Shown here: piece by piece, positions 1 through 6,966 of the stretch
Layout of the letters: each line of letters begins with the position of its first letter
Position numbering within the stretch: position 1 is the first letter of the stretch
Assembly: GCA_018066225.1 (NCBI GenBank)
Contig: JAGHRU010000089.1
Coordinates: 1 to 13,799, forward strand
DNA from: Candidatus Equimonas enterica
GTDB lineage: Bacteria; Bacteroidota; Bacteroidia; Bacteroidales; Bacteroidaceae
Direction: 5' to 3'
DNA length: 13,799 nt
Translations under genes and position numbers: made by a program
Notes under the pieces: generated by a model
Databases searched by the model: none
What the model was told of the DNA's origin: nothing
Seen by the model: the letters and a program-made list of their open reading frames with translations, nothing else

Positions 1-155
1 TTTTCGTGCGCTCGTGATGCCAGCTCGGGCACGACAGCTCCGTACGCTTCGTGGACGGCTTGAGAAGCCGTGACGTTGCTGAGCAAGATGCCATCGCGAA
101 GAATGGCCGCCGAGGTGTCGTCGCAACTGCTTTCTATGGCGAGTATGGTTGTCAT
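1..155 (-). CDS. tsaD: TsaD (Gcp/YgjD), tRNA t6A37 threonylcarbamoyltransferase subunit, N-terminal part only
   Basis: Reading minus from the ATG at 155 gives MTTILAIESSCDDTSAAI, then SNVTASQAVHEAYGAVVPEL, then ASRAHE at the edge. ILAIESSCDDTSAA and the VPELASRAHE stretch are hallmarks of the Kae1/TsaD family. TsaD transfers threonylcarbamoyl from threonylcarbamoyl-AMP to A37 of ANN-decoding tRNAs in the cytoplasm, together with TsaB and TsaE. Only about 51 codons are present; the rest, including the metal-binding HxxxH region, lies beyond the left edge. The start is placed at 155 because the conserved block begins two residues later. The gene follows ftsE on the same strand, 60 nt downstream, with a hairpin in the gap. 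No strong Shine-Dalgarno is visible, which is normal in this phylum. Confidence 0.94.
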   Translation of the reverse strand, partial: MTTILAIESSCDDTSAAILRDGILLSNVTASQAVHEAYGAVVPELASRAHE

Positions 156-175
156 GGTGCTTGTTTTATGAAAGA

Positions 176-209
176 CATCAAGCCCTATGCCGTTAGGCAG
201 GGCTTGATG
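176..209 (-). terminator. Hairpin between ftsE and tsaD, probable ftsE terminator or attenuator
   Basis: A perfect 11-bp inverted repeat, catcaagccct (176-186) and agggcttgatg (199-209), encloses a further gcc/ggc pairing around a gtta loop. On the minus strand the stem is followed by a short T-rich tract (TCTTTC), weaker than a classical U-run. It sits 7 nt past the ftsE stop and about 20 nt before the tsaD start. It may end ftsE transcripts or reduce read-through into tsaD. Confidence 0.6.
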
Positions 210-215
210 AGGAAG

Positions 216-923
216 TTATTCTGCTGTGGGTTGCTCTGCTTGGGGGATGTGGCGTTCGCTTTTCAGTATGAGCCTGCCTTCACTACACTCATAGACCGTG
301 GCGGGGTATTTCTCTATAAGCCCCACGTTGTGTGTCACCATGATGACCGTCGTGCCTTCGGCAGATAAGTTGTGAAGAATGTCCATAATCTGCTCGGTCA
401 TCTCGGGGTCAAGATTACCTGTCGGCTCGTCGGCGAGTATCAACTTGGGACTATTGAGTATGGCTCTGGCGATGCAGACGCGCTGTTGCTCACCACCGCT
501 GAGCTGGTAGGGGTAGAGATGGGCGTAAGCTGCTTGGTCCAGCCCGACATGGCTCAGCACTTCTGCGATGCGCTGCTCGCGCTCTTGGCGTTGCTTCCAG
601 CCTGTGGCGCGAAGCACAAAGTCAAGGTTGCCGCTGATGGTGTGGTCGCGCAGCAATTCGAAGTTCTGAAACACGATACCCATTTGTCGGCGCAGCGCAG
701 GAATGTTCTTCCTCTTGATAGTGGTCAAGTCGGTGTCCAGCACGGTGGCCGTACCGCTCTCAATGGCGACATCAGCATAGATGGTGCGCAGCAGCGTGCT
801 CTTGCCGCTGCCCACACGCCCTATTATATATATGTACTCTCCTGCTTCTGCTTCGAAACAGGTGTCTTGTAAGACGTGTTTTTCGCCCAAATGGACATTG
901 ATGCTTTGCAGGTCTATCAGCAT
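216..923 (-). CDS. ftsE: FtsE, cell-division ABC transporter ATP-binding protein
   Basis: This cytoplasmic ATPase partners membrane protein FtsX; in well-studied bacteria FtsEX controls septal peptidoglycan hydrolases during division. From the ATG at 923 it is 235 aa, close to the usual FtsE length (about 220-230). Visible motifs are Walker A GRVGSGKST (35-43), the Q-loop around VFQNFELL (84-91), the signature LSGGEQQR (141-148), Walker B LILADEPTGNLD (161-172) and the switch His in VTHN (196-199). GRVGSGKS rather than GxSGxGKS is typical of Bacteroidetes FtsE. The frame is open to an ATG at 1007, but the 28 extra residues do not look ABC-like and a TAnnTTTG promoter element lies within them, so 923 is preferred. 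No ftsX is adjacent in the window. A related LolD-type ATPase is the main alternative. Confidence 0.9.
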   Translation of the reverse strand: MLIDLQSINVHLGEKHVLQDTCFEAEAGEYIYIIGRVGSGKSTLLRTIYADVAIESGTATVLDTDLTTIKRKNIPALRRQMGIVFQNFELLRDHTISGNLDFVLRATGWKQRQEREQRIAEVLSHVGLDQAAYAHLYPYQLSGGEQQRVCIARAILNSPKLILADEPTGNLDPEMTEQIMDILHNLSAEGTTVIMVTHNVGLIEKYPATVYECSEGRLILKSERHIPQAEQPTAE

Positions 924-944
924 AGTCTTGTGGATTTGTTGCGG

Positions 945-952
945 CAAAGTTA
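945..952 (-). promoter_or_regulatory. ftsE: Promoter -7 element for ftsE (TAACTTTG)
   Basis: On the minus strand TAACTTTGC matches the Bacteroidetes sigma-ABfr -7 consensus TAnnTTTG, 21 nt upstream of the ATG at 923. No well-spaced TTTG -33 box is evident. The surrounding sequence is AT-rich. It excludes the longer start at 1007, which would lie upstream of the transcription start. Confidence 0.55.
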
Positions 953-1037
953 GCATATTTTTGTCAAATAAAGCCCACACAAAGGGCAGAAAGTGCAGTT
1001 TTTGCAAAAATTAAGCAAGCGATAACATATAAATGCG

Positions 1038-1045
1038 TAACTTTG
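1038..1045 (+). promoter_or_regulatory. Promoter -7 element for the moxR-bat operon (TAACTTTG)
   Basis: TAACTTTGC on the plus strand fits the Bacteroidetes -7 consensus TAnnTTTG and is identical to the divergent element in front of ftsE. It puts the expected transcription start near 1052, leaving a leader of about 20 nt before the ATG at 1072. The -33 box is not convincing. The element overlaps the longer possible start at 1033, which therefore cannot be used from this promoter. Confidence 0.6.
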
Positions 1046-1071
1046 CGGGCTGTAAGAAGTTATATCCTATT

Positions 1072-2073
1072 ATGAATTCAAACGTAGATATCCGTGCGCT
1101 CAATGCCCGCATCGAGGCCGCGTCAGGCTTTGTGACGATGCTCACCGACGGCATGCAGCGCACCATTGTTGGCCAAACGCATCTGACCGAAGCCCTGCTT
1201 GTTGGTTTGCTTGCCGATGGCCATATTTTGCTTGAAGGCGTACCGGGATTGGCCAAGACGCTGGCCATTCGCACGCTCTCCTCACTCGTGGATGCCAGTT
1301 TCGGACGCATCCAATTCACGCCCGACCTCTTGCCGGCTGATGTCATAGGCACGATGGTCTATTCCCGCACCACCGATGCGTTTAGCGTGCGCCGTGGTCC
1401 TATCTTTGCTAACTTTGTCTTGGCCGACGAAATCAACCGTGCGCCAGCCAAAGTGCAGAGTGCGTTGCTGCAAGCCATGCAGGAACGTGAGGTGACCATT
1501 GGTGACGAGACGATGGCGCTCCCGCAGCCTTTCCTCGTTATGGCCACGCAAAATCCCATAGAGCAGGAAGGCACTTACGCGTTGCCCGAAGCCCAGACCG
1601 ACCGCTTTATGCTCAAGGTCGTCGTGGGATACCCCTCGATAGAAGAGGAAAAGCGCATCGTGAGAGCCAGTATGCGAGAGCCGATAGACCAAAAGGCGGT
1701 AATGCCCGTGGTAGATACCAAGACCATCCTCGAGGCTCGGCAGTTGGTCAAAGAGGTCTATGTGGATGAGCGCATAGAGCAGTATGTTGCCGATTTGGTC
1801 TTCGCTACGCGCTATCCCGAGCAATATAAACTGGACGACATTAAACCCTATATCTCTTATGGCGGCTCGCCGCGTGCGTCTATCTCGTTGGCGCTGGCGG
1901 CACGTGCCAAAGCCTTTCTGCAACGTCGCGGCTACGTCGTTCCCGACGATGTGCGTGGCATCGCTTACGAAGTGTTGCGCCACCGTATCGGCTTGAACTA
2001 CGAGGCCGAAGCTGCTGGAGTGACGGCAGACGACATCATTAAGGAAATATTGGGCAAGGTAGAAGTGCCCTAA
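1072..2073 (+). CDS. MoxR-family AAA+ ATPase, first gene of the Bat locus
   Basis: A 333-aa cytoplasmic AAA+ ATPase of the MoxR family, usual length about 320-340. MoxR proteins are thought to act as chaperone-like ATPases that remodel or activate vWA-domain partners encoded next to them. Visible are Walker A GVPGLAKT (56-63), Walker B FVLADE (115-120) followed by INRAPAK, sensor-1 region VMATQNP (156-162), and the C-terminal lid helices with SYGGSPRASISLALAARAKA typical of the family. The start at 1072 is chosen over 1033 because the -7 promoter element lies at 1038-1045 and the MoxR alignment begins after it. The DUF58 gene follows after 9 nt, so the two are almost certainly co-transcribed. 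What the system acts on is not known from sequence. Confidence 0.93.
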   Translation: MNSNVDIRALNARIEAASGFVTMLTDGMQRTIVGQTHLTEALLVGLLADGHILLEGVPGLAKTLAIRTLSSLVDASFGRIQFTPDLLPADVIGTMVYSRTTDAFSVRRGPIFANFVLADEINRAPAKVQSALLQAMQEREVTIGDETMALPQPFLVMATQNPIEQEGTYALPEAQTDRFMLKVVVGYPSIEEEKRIVRASMREPIDQKAVMPVVDTKTILEARQLVKEVYVDERIEQYVADLVFATRYPEQYKLDDIKPYISYGGSPRASISLALAARAKAFLQRRGYVVPDDVRGIAYEVLRHRIGLNYEAEAAGVTADDIIKEILGKVEVP

Positions 2074-2082
2074 TACAGCAAT

Positions 2083-2973
2083 ATGAAAGCGTATGACAAA
2101 GCGCAAGTGACGCAGTTGATGAAGCGCGTACGACGGATAGAAATCAAGACGCGTGCCCTCACCAACAATGTCTTCGCGGGCGAATACCATTCGGCCTTCA
2201 AGGGGCGTGGTATGTCGTTCTCCGAGGTGCGTGAGTACCAGGTGGGCGACGATGTGCGCGACATCGACTGGAATGTCACGGCGCGCTACCCCGACCGCAC
2301 CTTTGTCAAGGTGTTTGAGGAAGAGCGCGAACTGACCGTTATGCTCTTGGTTGATGTGAGCGGTAGCCTCGACTTTGGCAGCAACGTACAGACGCAGCGC
2401 GAACTCGCTACCGAAATTGCCGCTACGCTTGCTTTCTCTGCCATTCGCAACAATGATAAGATTGGCGTTGTCTTCTTTTCTGATAGGGTAGAGAAGTTTA
2501 TTCCGCCAGCCAAGGGGCGTAGTCACATCCTTTATATTATCCGCGAACTGCTGACATTTGAGCCCGTGAGTCAGCGCACAAACCTCACGGTGTCGATAGA
2601 GTATCTCATGCGGGTCATCAAGAAGAAGTGCATCGCCTTTGTCATCAGCGACTTTATTAGCGACGAAGACTTGACACCCTCGCTCTCTCTCCTCTCGCGC
2701 AAGCACGATGTCGTGGCAGTTCGTGTCTATGATCGCCGCCAAGAGATGCTGCCCGATGTTGGCCTGATGCGTGTGTGTGATGCCGAGACAGGCCATGAGC
2801 GTTATCTCGACACCAGCAGCCGTCGGGTGCGCCAAGCCCATGCGGCGTGGTGGCAGCAGCACAATGAGACACTCGTACAGCAGTTGCGGCGCAGTGGCAT
2901 TGATATGGCCAGTGTCGCCACAGGGACTGATTATGCCAAGGTGTTGCGCGCGCTCTTTGCACGGCGTGCTTAA
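2083..2973 (+). CDS. DUF58 domain protein (vWA-like), Bat locus
   Basis: A 296-aa protein with the DUF58 signature GEYHSAFKGRGMSFSEVREY (33-52) followed by QVGDDVRDIDWNVTAR (53-68). A vWA-like fold follows, with a MIDAS-type D91-V-S93-G-S95, so it probably binds a divalent metal. There is no signal peptide or membrane segment, so it is expected in the cytoplasm as the soluble partner of MoxR. Some DUF58 proteins elsewhere are membrane-anchored; this one is the short form seen in Bacteroidetes bat loci. It follows moxR by 9 nt and precedes the BatD-like gene by 17 nt. Its biochemical activity is unknown. Confidence 0.9.
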   Translation: MKAYDKAQVTQLMKRVRRIEIKTRALTNNVFAGEYHSAFKGRGMSFSEVREYQVGDDVRDIDWNVTARYPDRTFVKVFEEERELTVMLLVDVSGSLDFGSNVQTQRELATEIAATLAFSAIRNNDKIGVVFFSDRVEKFIPPAKGRSHILYIIRELLTFEPVSQRTNLTVSIEYLMRVIKKKCIAFVISDFISDEDLTPSLSLLSRKHDVVAVRVYDRRQEMLPDVGLMRVCDAETGHERYLDTSSRRVRQAHAAWWQQHNETLVQQLRRSGIDMASVATGTDYAKVLRALFARRA

Positions 2974-2990
2974 TACTTTACCTTCCTCTT

Positions 2991-4064
2991 ATGCCCAGAT
3001 TTGTATATATATATATAACGGTATGGCTGGCCACGGCTTTGGCTTGGCCTCAGGCCACGGCGCAGGTTGTTGTCAAGACGCAGTTGGACAGCACGGCCAT
3101 TCTCATTGGTGAGCAGGCTCATCTGCGTGCCACGGTCTCAGTCGATGCCAAGCAGAAGGTCACTTTCCCTGCCTTTGCCGACGGCAAGGTGGTGGAGGGT
3201 GTGGAGATGCTGGAAGCCTCTGCCATCGACACGACAATGCTTGACGGTGGCAAGCGGTGGGAGTTGTCACGTACTTACACCATTACTTCTTTTGACTCGG
3301 CTGTCTATACGCTGCCGCCGCTGGAAGTGAAGGTCGATGGTGGCGCATTTCGTGCGCCACATTCCCTTGCCTTGAAAGTCAGCACGGTAGCCGTCGATAT
3401 GGCGCACCCCGATGAGTTTCGCGATCCTCACGGTCCTACGGAGGCTGTTTTCACTTGGGAGGCAACGCTGCTCGTGTTGTCATTCCTCGTGTGGGGCTTA
3501 CTGGCGGTGGCCATCGCGCTGCTGCTTTATCGCTCACGGCGTAAGCCTATGACCCGCATGGTGCGGCTGTCTCCACCGACACCGCCTCACGAGCGCGCCA
3601 TTGCCGCTATCCGTGGCATACGTCCAGCAGTGGCGGAGCAGGAGGATGTGAAGCGCTATTATATGGAACTCACCGACGCGCTACGCACATACATCTTCGA
3701 GCGTTTCCACTTCAATGCGCGTGAGATGACGACCGACGAGATTATCCAGCATCTCACCGATAGCGGCGAGGGTGATGCCCTCTACGAGTTGCAAGACCTC
3801 CTGCAAACGGCCGATTTGGTTAAGTTTGCGCGCTACGAGGCTGCCGAAGGTGATCGCGCCTTGATGCGTGCTGTGGATTATGTCAATACGACCAAGAGCA
3901 TTGCACCGCCTGCACCCGACCAGCTCTATCGCGTAGAGGTCCTGGCGGAGCGCCGTCAGCGTGCCATCAAGCTGGGGCTTGGGGCAGGTGCTTTTCTCGC
4001 CATCTTAGGGGCAGCCCTGCTGACGGGCTACATTTGGTGGATGATGTGGTTAAGTTTTGCTTGA
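2991..4064 (+). CDS. BatD-like/DUF4381-like membrane protein of the Bat locus
   Basis: A 357-aa protein with a signal peptide (about 1-25, ending ATAQ). A beta-rich extracytoplasmic segment follows (about 26-150), resembling the N-terminal domain of BatD/DUF4381 proteins. A membrane span lies at about 159-180 with RSRRK on its cytoplasmic side, then a cytoplasmic helical part and a second span at about 330-352. The helical part carries YYMELTDALRTYIFERFHF and AREMTTDEIIQHL, a conserved block in this family. It lies between the DUF58 gene and batA, the place such a protein occupies in Bacteroidetes bat clusters, and probably anchors or regulates the MoxR-vWA complex. Codons 5-9 contain a (TA)7 run. 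The family call rests on position and these motifs; true BatD is normally longer. Confidence 0.72.
   Translation: MPRFVYIYITVWLATALAWPQATAQVVVKTQLDSTAILIGEQAHLRATVSVDAKQKVTFPAFADGKVVEGVEMLEASAIDTTMLDGGKRWELSRTYTITSFDSAVYTLPPLEVKVDGGAFRAPHSLALKVSTVAVDMAHPDEFRDPHGPTEAVFTWEATLLVLSFLVWGLLAVAIALLLYRSRRKPMTRMVRLSPPTPPHERAIAAIRGIRPAVAEQEDVKRYYMELTDALRTYIFERFHFNAREMTTDEIIQHLTDSGEGDALYELQDLLQTADLVKFARYEAAEGDRALMRAVDYVNTTKSIAPPAPDQLYRVEVLAERRQRAIKLGLGAGAFLAILGAALLTGYIWWMMWLSFA
3004..3017. repeat. (TA)7 dinucleotide run inside the signal-peptide codons
   Basis: Fourteen nucleotides of alternating TA encode the V-Y-I-Y-I stretch at the start of the BatD-like protein. Gain or loss of one TA unit would shift the frame before the end of the signal peptide. 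Confidence 0.8.
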
Positions 4065-4092
4065 CCTGTCGTAGTTATTCCTTTTTGCCATT

Positions 4093-5100
4093 ATGACTTT
4101 TGCTTCTCCTTATTACCTGTTGCTGCTCGGCCTCTTGCCGCTGCTCGTGCTGTGGTACATCTTGCGTCGTCGCCATCATGAGCCGTCGCTGAAAGTATCT
4201 ACCACTGCACCTTATCGCCAAGGGTTGCCGCTGTCGTGGCGTACCGCTTTGGTGCATATCCCTTTTGTGCTGCGCCTCGCCAGCATTGCCTTGCTCACCA
4301 TCATACTGGCGCGTCCACAGACCACCACGCCACGTTCCGAGTCGGAGACGCAGGGCATCGACATCATGATGGCGATGGATGTCTCTGTCAGTATGCTGAC
4401 GGCCGACTTACAGCCCAACCGTATCGAGGCGGCCAAGGCTGTGGCGGTGGAGTTTATAGCAGGGCGTCCCAACGACAACATCGGTCTCACGCTCTTTGGA
4501 GGTGAAGCCTTCACGCAGTGTCCGATGACGACCGACCACGGCGCACTGCTCTCGATGTTTCGTACGGTCAATTGCGACTTGCAGCAGTATGGCGTCATCA
4601 GCGACGGCACGGCCATCGGTATGGGCATCACCAATGCAGTCTCGCGCTTGCAGCAGAGCCGGGCTGCGTCCAAGGTGGTGATATTGCTCACCGATGGTGC
4701 TAACAACTGTGGCGACATCTCGCCGCTTACCGCTGCCGAGATAGCCAAGAAGCAGGGCGTGCGTGTCTATACTATCGCCGTGGGTAAGCAGGGGAAGGTG
4801 CGTATGCCTGTCGCTGTGCTGCCCAATGGGGAGTATTACTATCAGACCGTAGAGAGCGATATGGACCCCGCGACCTTGCGTCAGATTGCCAGCCTGACGG
4901 GAGGTCTTTACTATGCTGCAGACTCCCGCGAGAAGTTGCGCGACATCTATCGCGACATCGACCGCTTGGAGAAGTCGAAACTGCTGGTACACAACTACAA
5001 GAAGCGCTACGAGGCCTATATGCCTTTTGCCTTCGCGCTCCTGCTCACTTTGCTTTGTGAAATCTTGCTACGCCTCACTGTGCTCAGGCGCATCCCATAG
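4093..5100 (+). CDS. batA: BatA, membrane-anchored vWA-domain protein
   Basis: A 335-aa vWA protein with spans at about 7-24 and 56-74 and a third near the C-terminus (about 310-329). The vWA domain lies between them with an intact MIDAS: D96-V-S98-V-S100, the NRIEAAK helix, LFGGEAFTQCPMTTD and LLTDGANNCGD. In Bacteroides fragilis the bat genes were linked to aerotolerance; the molecular role is unresolved. Spacing is 28 nt from the gene before and 6 nt to batB. BatA and BatB share layout and motifs (two N-terminal spans, ILARPQ, DVSxSML, one C-terminal span), so they are tandem paralogues. Which copy is A and which is B follows order by analogy with B. fragilis. Confidence 0.9.
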   Translation: MTFASPYYLLLLGLLPLLVLWYILRRRHHEPSLKVSTTAPYRQGLPLSWRTALVHIPFVLRLASIALLTIILARPQTTTPRSESETQGIDIMMAMDVSVSMLTADLQPNRIEAAKAVAVEFIAGRPNDNIGLTLFGGEAFTQCPMTTDHGALLSMFRTVNCDLQQYGVISDGTAIGMGITNAVSRLQQSRAASKVVILLTDGANNCGDISPLTAAEIAKKQGVRVYTIAVGKQGKVRMPVAVLPNGEYYYQTVESDMDPATLRQIASLTGGLYYAADSREKLRDIYRDIDRLEKSKLLVHNYKKRYEAYMPFAFALLLTLLCEILLRLTVLRRIP

Positions 5101-5106
5101 CCCGCA

Positions 5107-6135
5107 ATGTCTATGTTTCGTTTTGCCTCCTCCGAAGTCCTCTATCTCCTGTTGCTCCTTCTGCCCCTTGTCGTAGCACTCTACGCTTACAGCACATGGC
5201 GCAAGGCGCAGCGTGAGCGTCTCTTTGGCGACCGAAAGTTGCTGCATACGCTCTCTCCAGGGCGCAGCACATGGCGTCCGCTGACGAAATTCCTCTTGTG
5301 CTGCCTTGCCCTTTGCCTATCTGTGCTCATACTGGCGCGTCCGCAGTATGGCACACGCACGGTCAGCGATCATCGCAAAGGCATCGAGGCTGTCATTGTC
5401 CTCGATGTCAGCAATAGTATGTTGGCCGACGATGTCACTCCCACGCGCCTTGACCGTTGCAAACTCTTGGTCAGCACGCTCATCGAGCGCATGCAGAACG
5501 ACAAGGTGGGGCTGGCCGTCTTTGCTGGCGAAGCCTATCCGCAGTTGCCCATCACCAACGACTATGTGAGCGCCAAGATGTTTCTCGAGGGCATCACTAC
5601 GGGCATGGTATCGCTCCAAGGCACCAATATCGCGGCGGCCATCAATCTTGCCTCTCGGAGTTTCACGCAGGCCAAAGATGTCGGCAAGGCTATCATCATC
5701 ATCACTGACGGCGAGGATCACGAAGGAGGCGCCATAGAGGCTGCCGAGGCTGCCGCCAAGGCTGGACAGCGGGTGTATATGCTCGGTGTCGGCTCTGCGG
5801 GTGGTGCGCAAATCCATACGGCAGACGGTGTGCTGACCGATGGTAGCGGTGCGCCCGTTGTGACGCGTCTCAACGAAGATATGTGCCGTGAGGTGGCCGA
5901 AGCAGGTAAGGGGGCGTATATCCACATCGACAATAGCAATCTCGCGCAAGACCAGTTGCAGGCACAACTCGGCCAGCTCAAGCAGAAGGAGAGCGGTGTG
6001 TCGGAGACGACGGCGCTGGACGAACAGTTTCAGGCCGTGGCGCTTATTCTGCTCATCGTCCTCTTGGTGGAACTTTTCCTGCGTGAGAAGCAAAATCCCT
6101 TGTTCATCCGACTCAATCTCTTTCGCAAGCCATGA
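5107..6135 (+). CDS. batB: BatB, membrane-anchored vWA-domain protein
   Basis: A 342-aa paralogue of the preceding gene. Two N-terminal spans (about 11-28 and 60-77) are followed by ILARPQ, then a vWA domain with MIDAS D100-V-S102-N-S104 and SMLADDVTPTRLDRCK. AVFAGEAYPQLPITNDY and IIIITDGEDHEGGA come later, with a C-terminal span at about 310-326. The start at 5107 is 6 nt after the batA stop; an in-frame ATG at 5113 would give MFRFAS, which also matches how many family members begin, so the true start may be two codons later. Its stop overlaps the batC start as ATGA, suggesting translational coupling. Confidence 0.91.
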   Translation: MSMFRFASSEVLYLLLLLLPLVVALYAYSTWRKAQRERLFGDRKLLHTLSPGRSTWRPLTKFLLCCLALCLSVLILARPQYGTRTVSDHRKGIEAVIVLDVSNSMLADDVTPTRLDRCKLLVSTLIERMQNDKVGLAVFAGEAYPQLPITNDYVSAKMFLEGITTGMVSLQGTNIAAAINLASRSFTQAKDVGKAIIIITDGEDHEGGAIEAAEAAAKAGQRVYMLGVGSAGGAQIHTADGVLTDGSGAPVVTRLNEDMCREVAEAGKGAYIHIDNSNLAQDQLQAQLGQLKQKESGVSETTALDEQFQAVALILLIVLLVELFLREKQNPLFIRLNLFRKP

Positions 6136-6818
6136 CATCTCTCTCTTCCTTTTCTCGCCGTCTCACGTTGCTGCTCTCATGCTGCCTCGTGAGCCTTACG
6201 CTTTGCGCCCAGAGCGCGGAATATAGGGCGATGCACCAGGGCAACCGTGCCTTTCTCGCCAAGGATTATGCCCGAGCCGAGCAGTGCTATCGCGCTGCGC
6301 TTAAAGCCAATCCGTCCAGTGTGCGTGCCCATTTCAACCTCGGCGACGCCTTCTTGGCCCAAAATAACGCCAAGAGTGCGATGCAGGAGTATGCGCAGGT
6401 AGCGGAGCGCGAGACCAACAAGACGGTGAAGGCGATGGCGCTCCACAACATCGGCTATATCCATCACACGCAGAAGCAGTATGACCAGGCGATAGACTAC
6501 TACAAGCGTGCCCTTCGCCTCAATCCGCACGATGCCGATACGCGCTACAACCTCGCCTTGTGCCAGAAAATGCAGCGACAGCAAAACAAAGATAATCAGC
6601 AGAATCAGCAAAAGCAGCAAAATCAACAGCAAAATCAGCAGCAGAATAAGTCGCAAGACCAGCAGCAGAACCAGCAGAAGCAGCAACAGCAGAGCCGCAT
6701 GAGCGACGACAACGCCCAGCAACTCCTCAACCTCTCGCGGCAGGCCGAGCGGCAGACGCAGGAGAAGGTGAAGCGTGCGGCGCGCCCACGTCCCAGGCAG
6801 TTGGAGAAGAACTGGTGA
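6132..6818 (+). CDS. batC: BatC, secreted TPR protein with a Q/N-rich tract
   Basis: A 228-aa protein with a signal peptide (about 1-26, ending LTLCAQ). Three TPR-like helical pairs follow: about 33-62 (GNRAFLAKDYARAEQCYRAAL), 64-92 and 101-132 (YDQAIDYYKRALRLNP). Residues 148-187 are low-complexity, 25 Gln and 7 Asn of 40, and then comes a conserved tail with MSDDNAQQLLNL and a final QLEKNW. That tail and length match BatC in Bacteroides, so the gene looks complete. It probably sits in the periplasm or on the membrane face as a scaffold for BatA/BatB. The ATG overlaps the batB stop. BatD and BatE, expected next in Bacteroides, are absent; a repeat array and menD follow. Confidence 0.88.
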   Translation: MTSLSSFSRRLTLLLSCCLVSLTLCAQSAEYRAMHQGNRAFLAKDYARAEQCYRAALKANPSSVRAHFNLGDAFLAQNNAKSAMQEYAQVAERETNKTVKAMALHNIGYIHHTQKQYDQAIDYYKRALRLNPHDADTRYNLALCQKMQRQQNKDNQQNQQKQQNQQQNQQQNKSQDQQQNQQKQQQQSRMSDDNAQQLLNLSRQAERQTQEKVKRAARPRPRQLEKNW

Positions 6819-6841
6819 CGACGCTCCCGCCGCCGCGTAGC

Positions 6842-6951
6842 ATTTTACTGCCCGTTAAAATTTATTACATTGCCCGTTGTAATTTATTTTACTGCCCACT
6901 AAAATCCATTTTACTGCCCGTTAAAATAAATTGCTCTGCCCTGTTGCTGCA
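6842..6951 (+). repeat. Tandem array of 22-bp units with dyad symmetry, between batC and menD
   Basis: The core TGCCC begins at 6849, 6871, 6893, 6915 and 6937, exactly 22 bp apart. Units at 6842-6863, 6886-6907 and 6908-6929 read ATTTTA, an 8-nt centre starting CTGCCC, TAAAAT and two spacer bases. The unit at 6864-6885 has ATTACA and TGTAAT as arms instead, so symmetry is kept. The fifth (6930-6951) keeps only the core. The first four units are clearly AT-rich against GC-rich flanks. The period is not a multiple of three and the array lies between two stop/start boundaries, so it is non-coding. Operators for a dimeric regulator, RNA hairpins or a variable-number repeat are possible; none is shown by the sequence. 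No TAnnTTTG promoter is visible in this gap. Confidence 0.88.
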
Positions 6952-6966
6952 ATCTTCCTCCCGCAG

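Noticed and set aside
1282..2862. A 526-aa open frame on the minus strand opposite moxR and the DUF58 gene
   Set aside because: The plus-strand genes match known families across the whole stretch; the antisense product is His/Leu-rich with no domains, as expected for a shadow frame in GC-rich coding DNA.
6177..6722. A minus-strand frame with a very Leu/Ile-rich segment that looks like a membrane protein
   Set aside because: The hydrophobic run is just the complement of the CAG/AAY codons of the BatC Q/N tract.
6842..6951. CRISPR array
   Set aside because: There are no unique spacers: units abut at 22 bp with only about two non-repeat bases between them, and there are no cas genes nearby.
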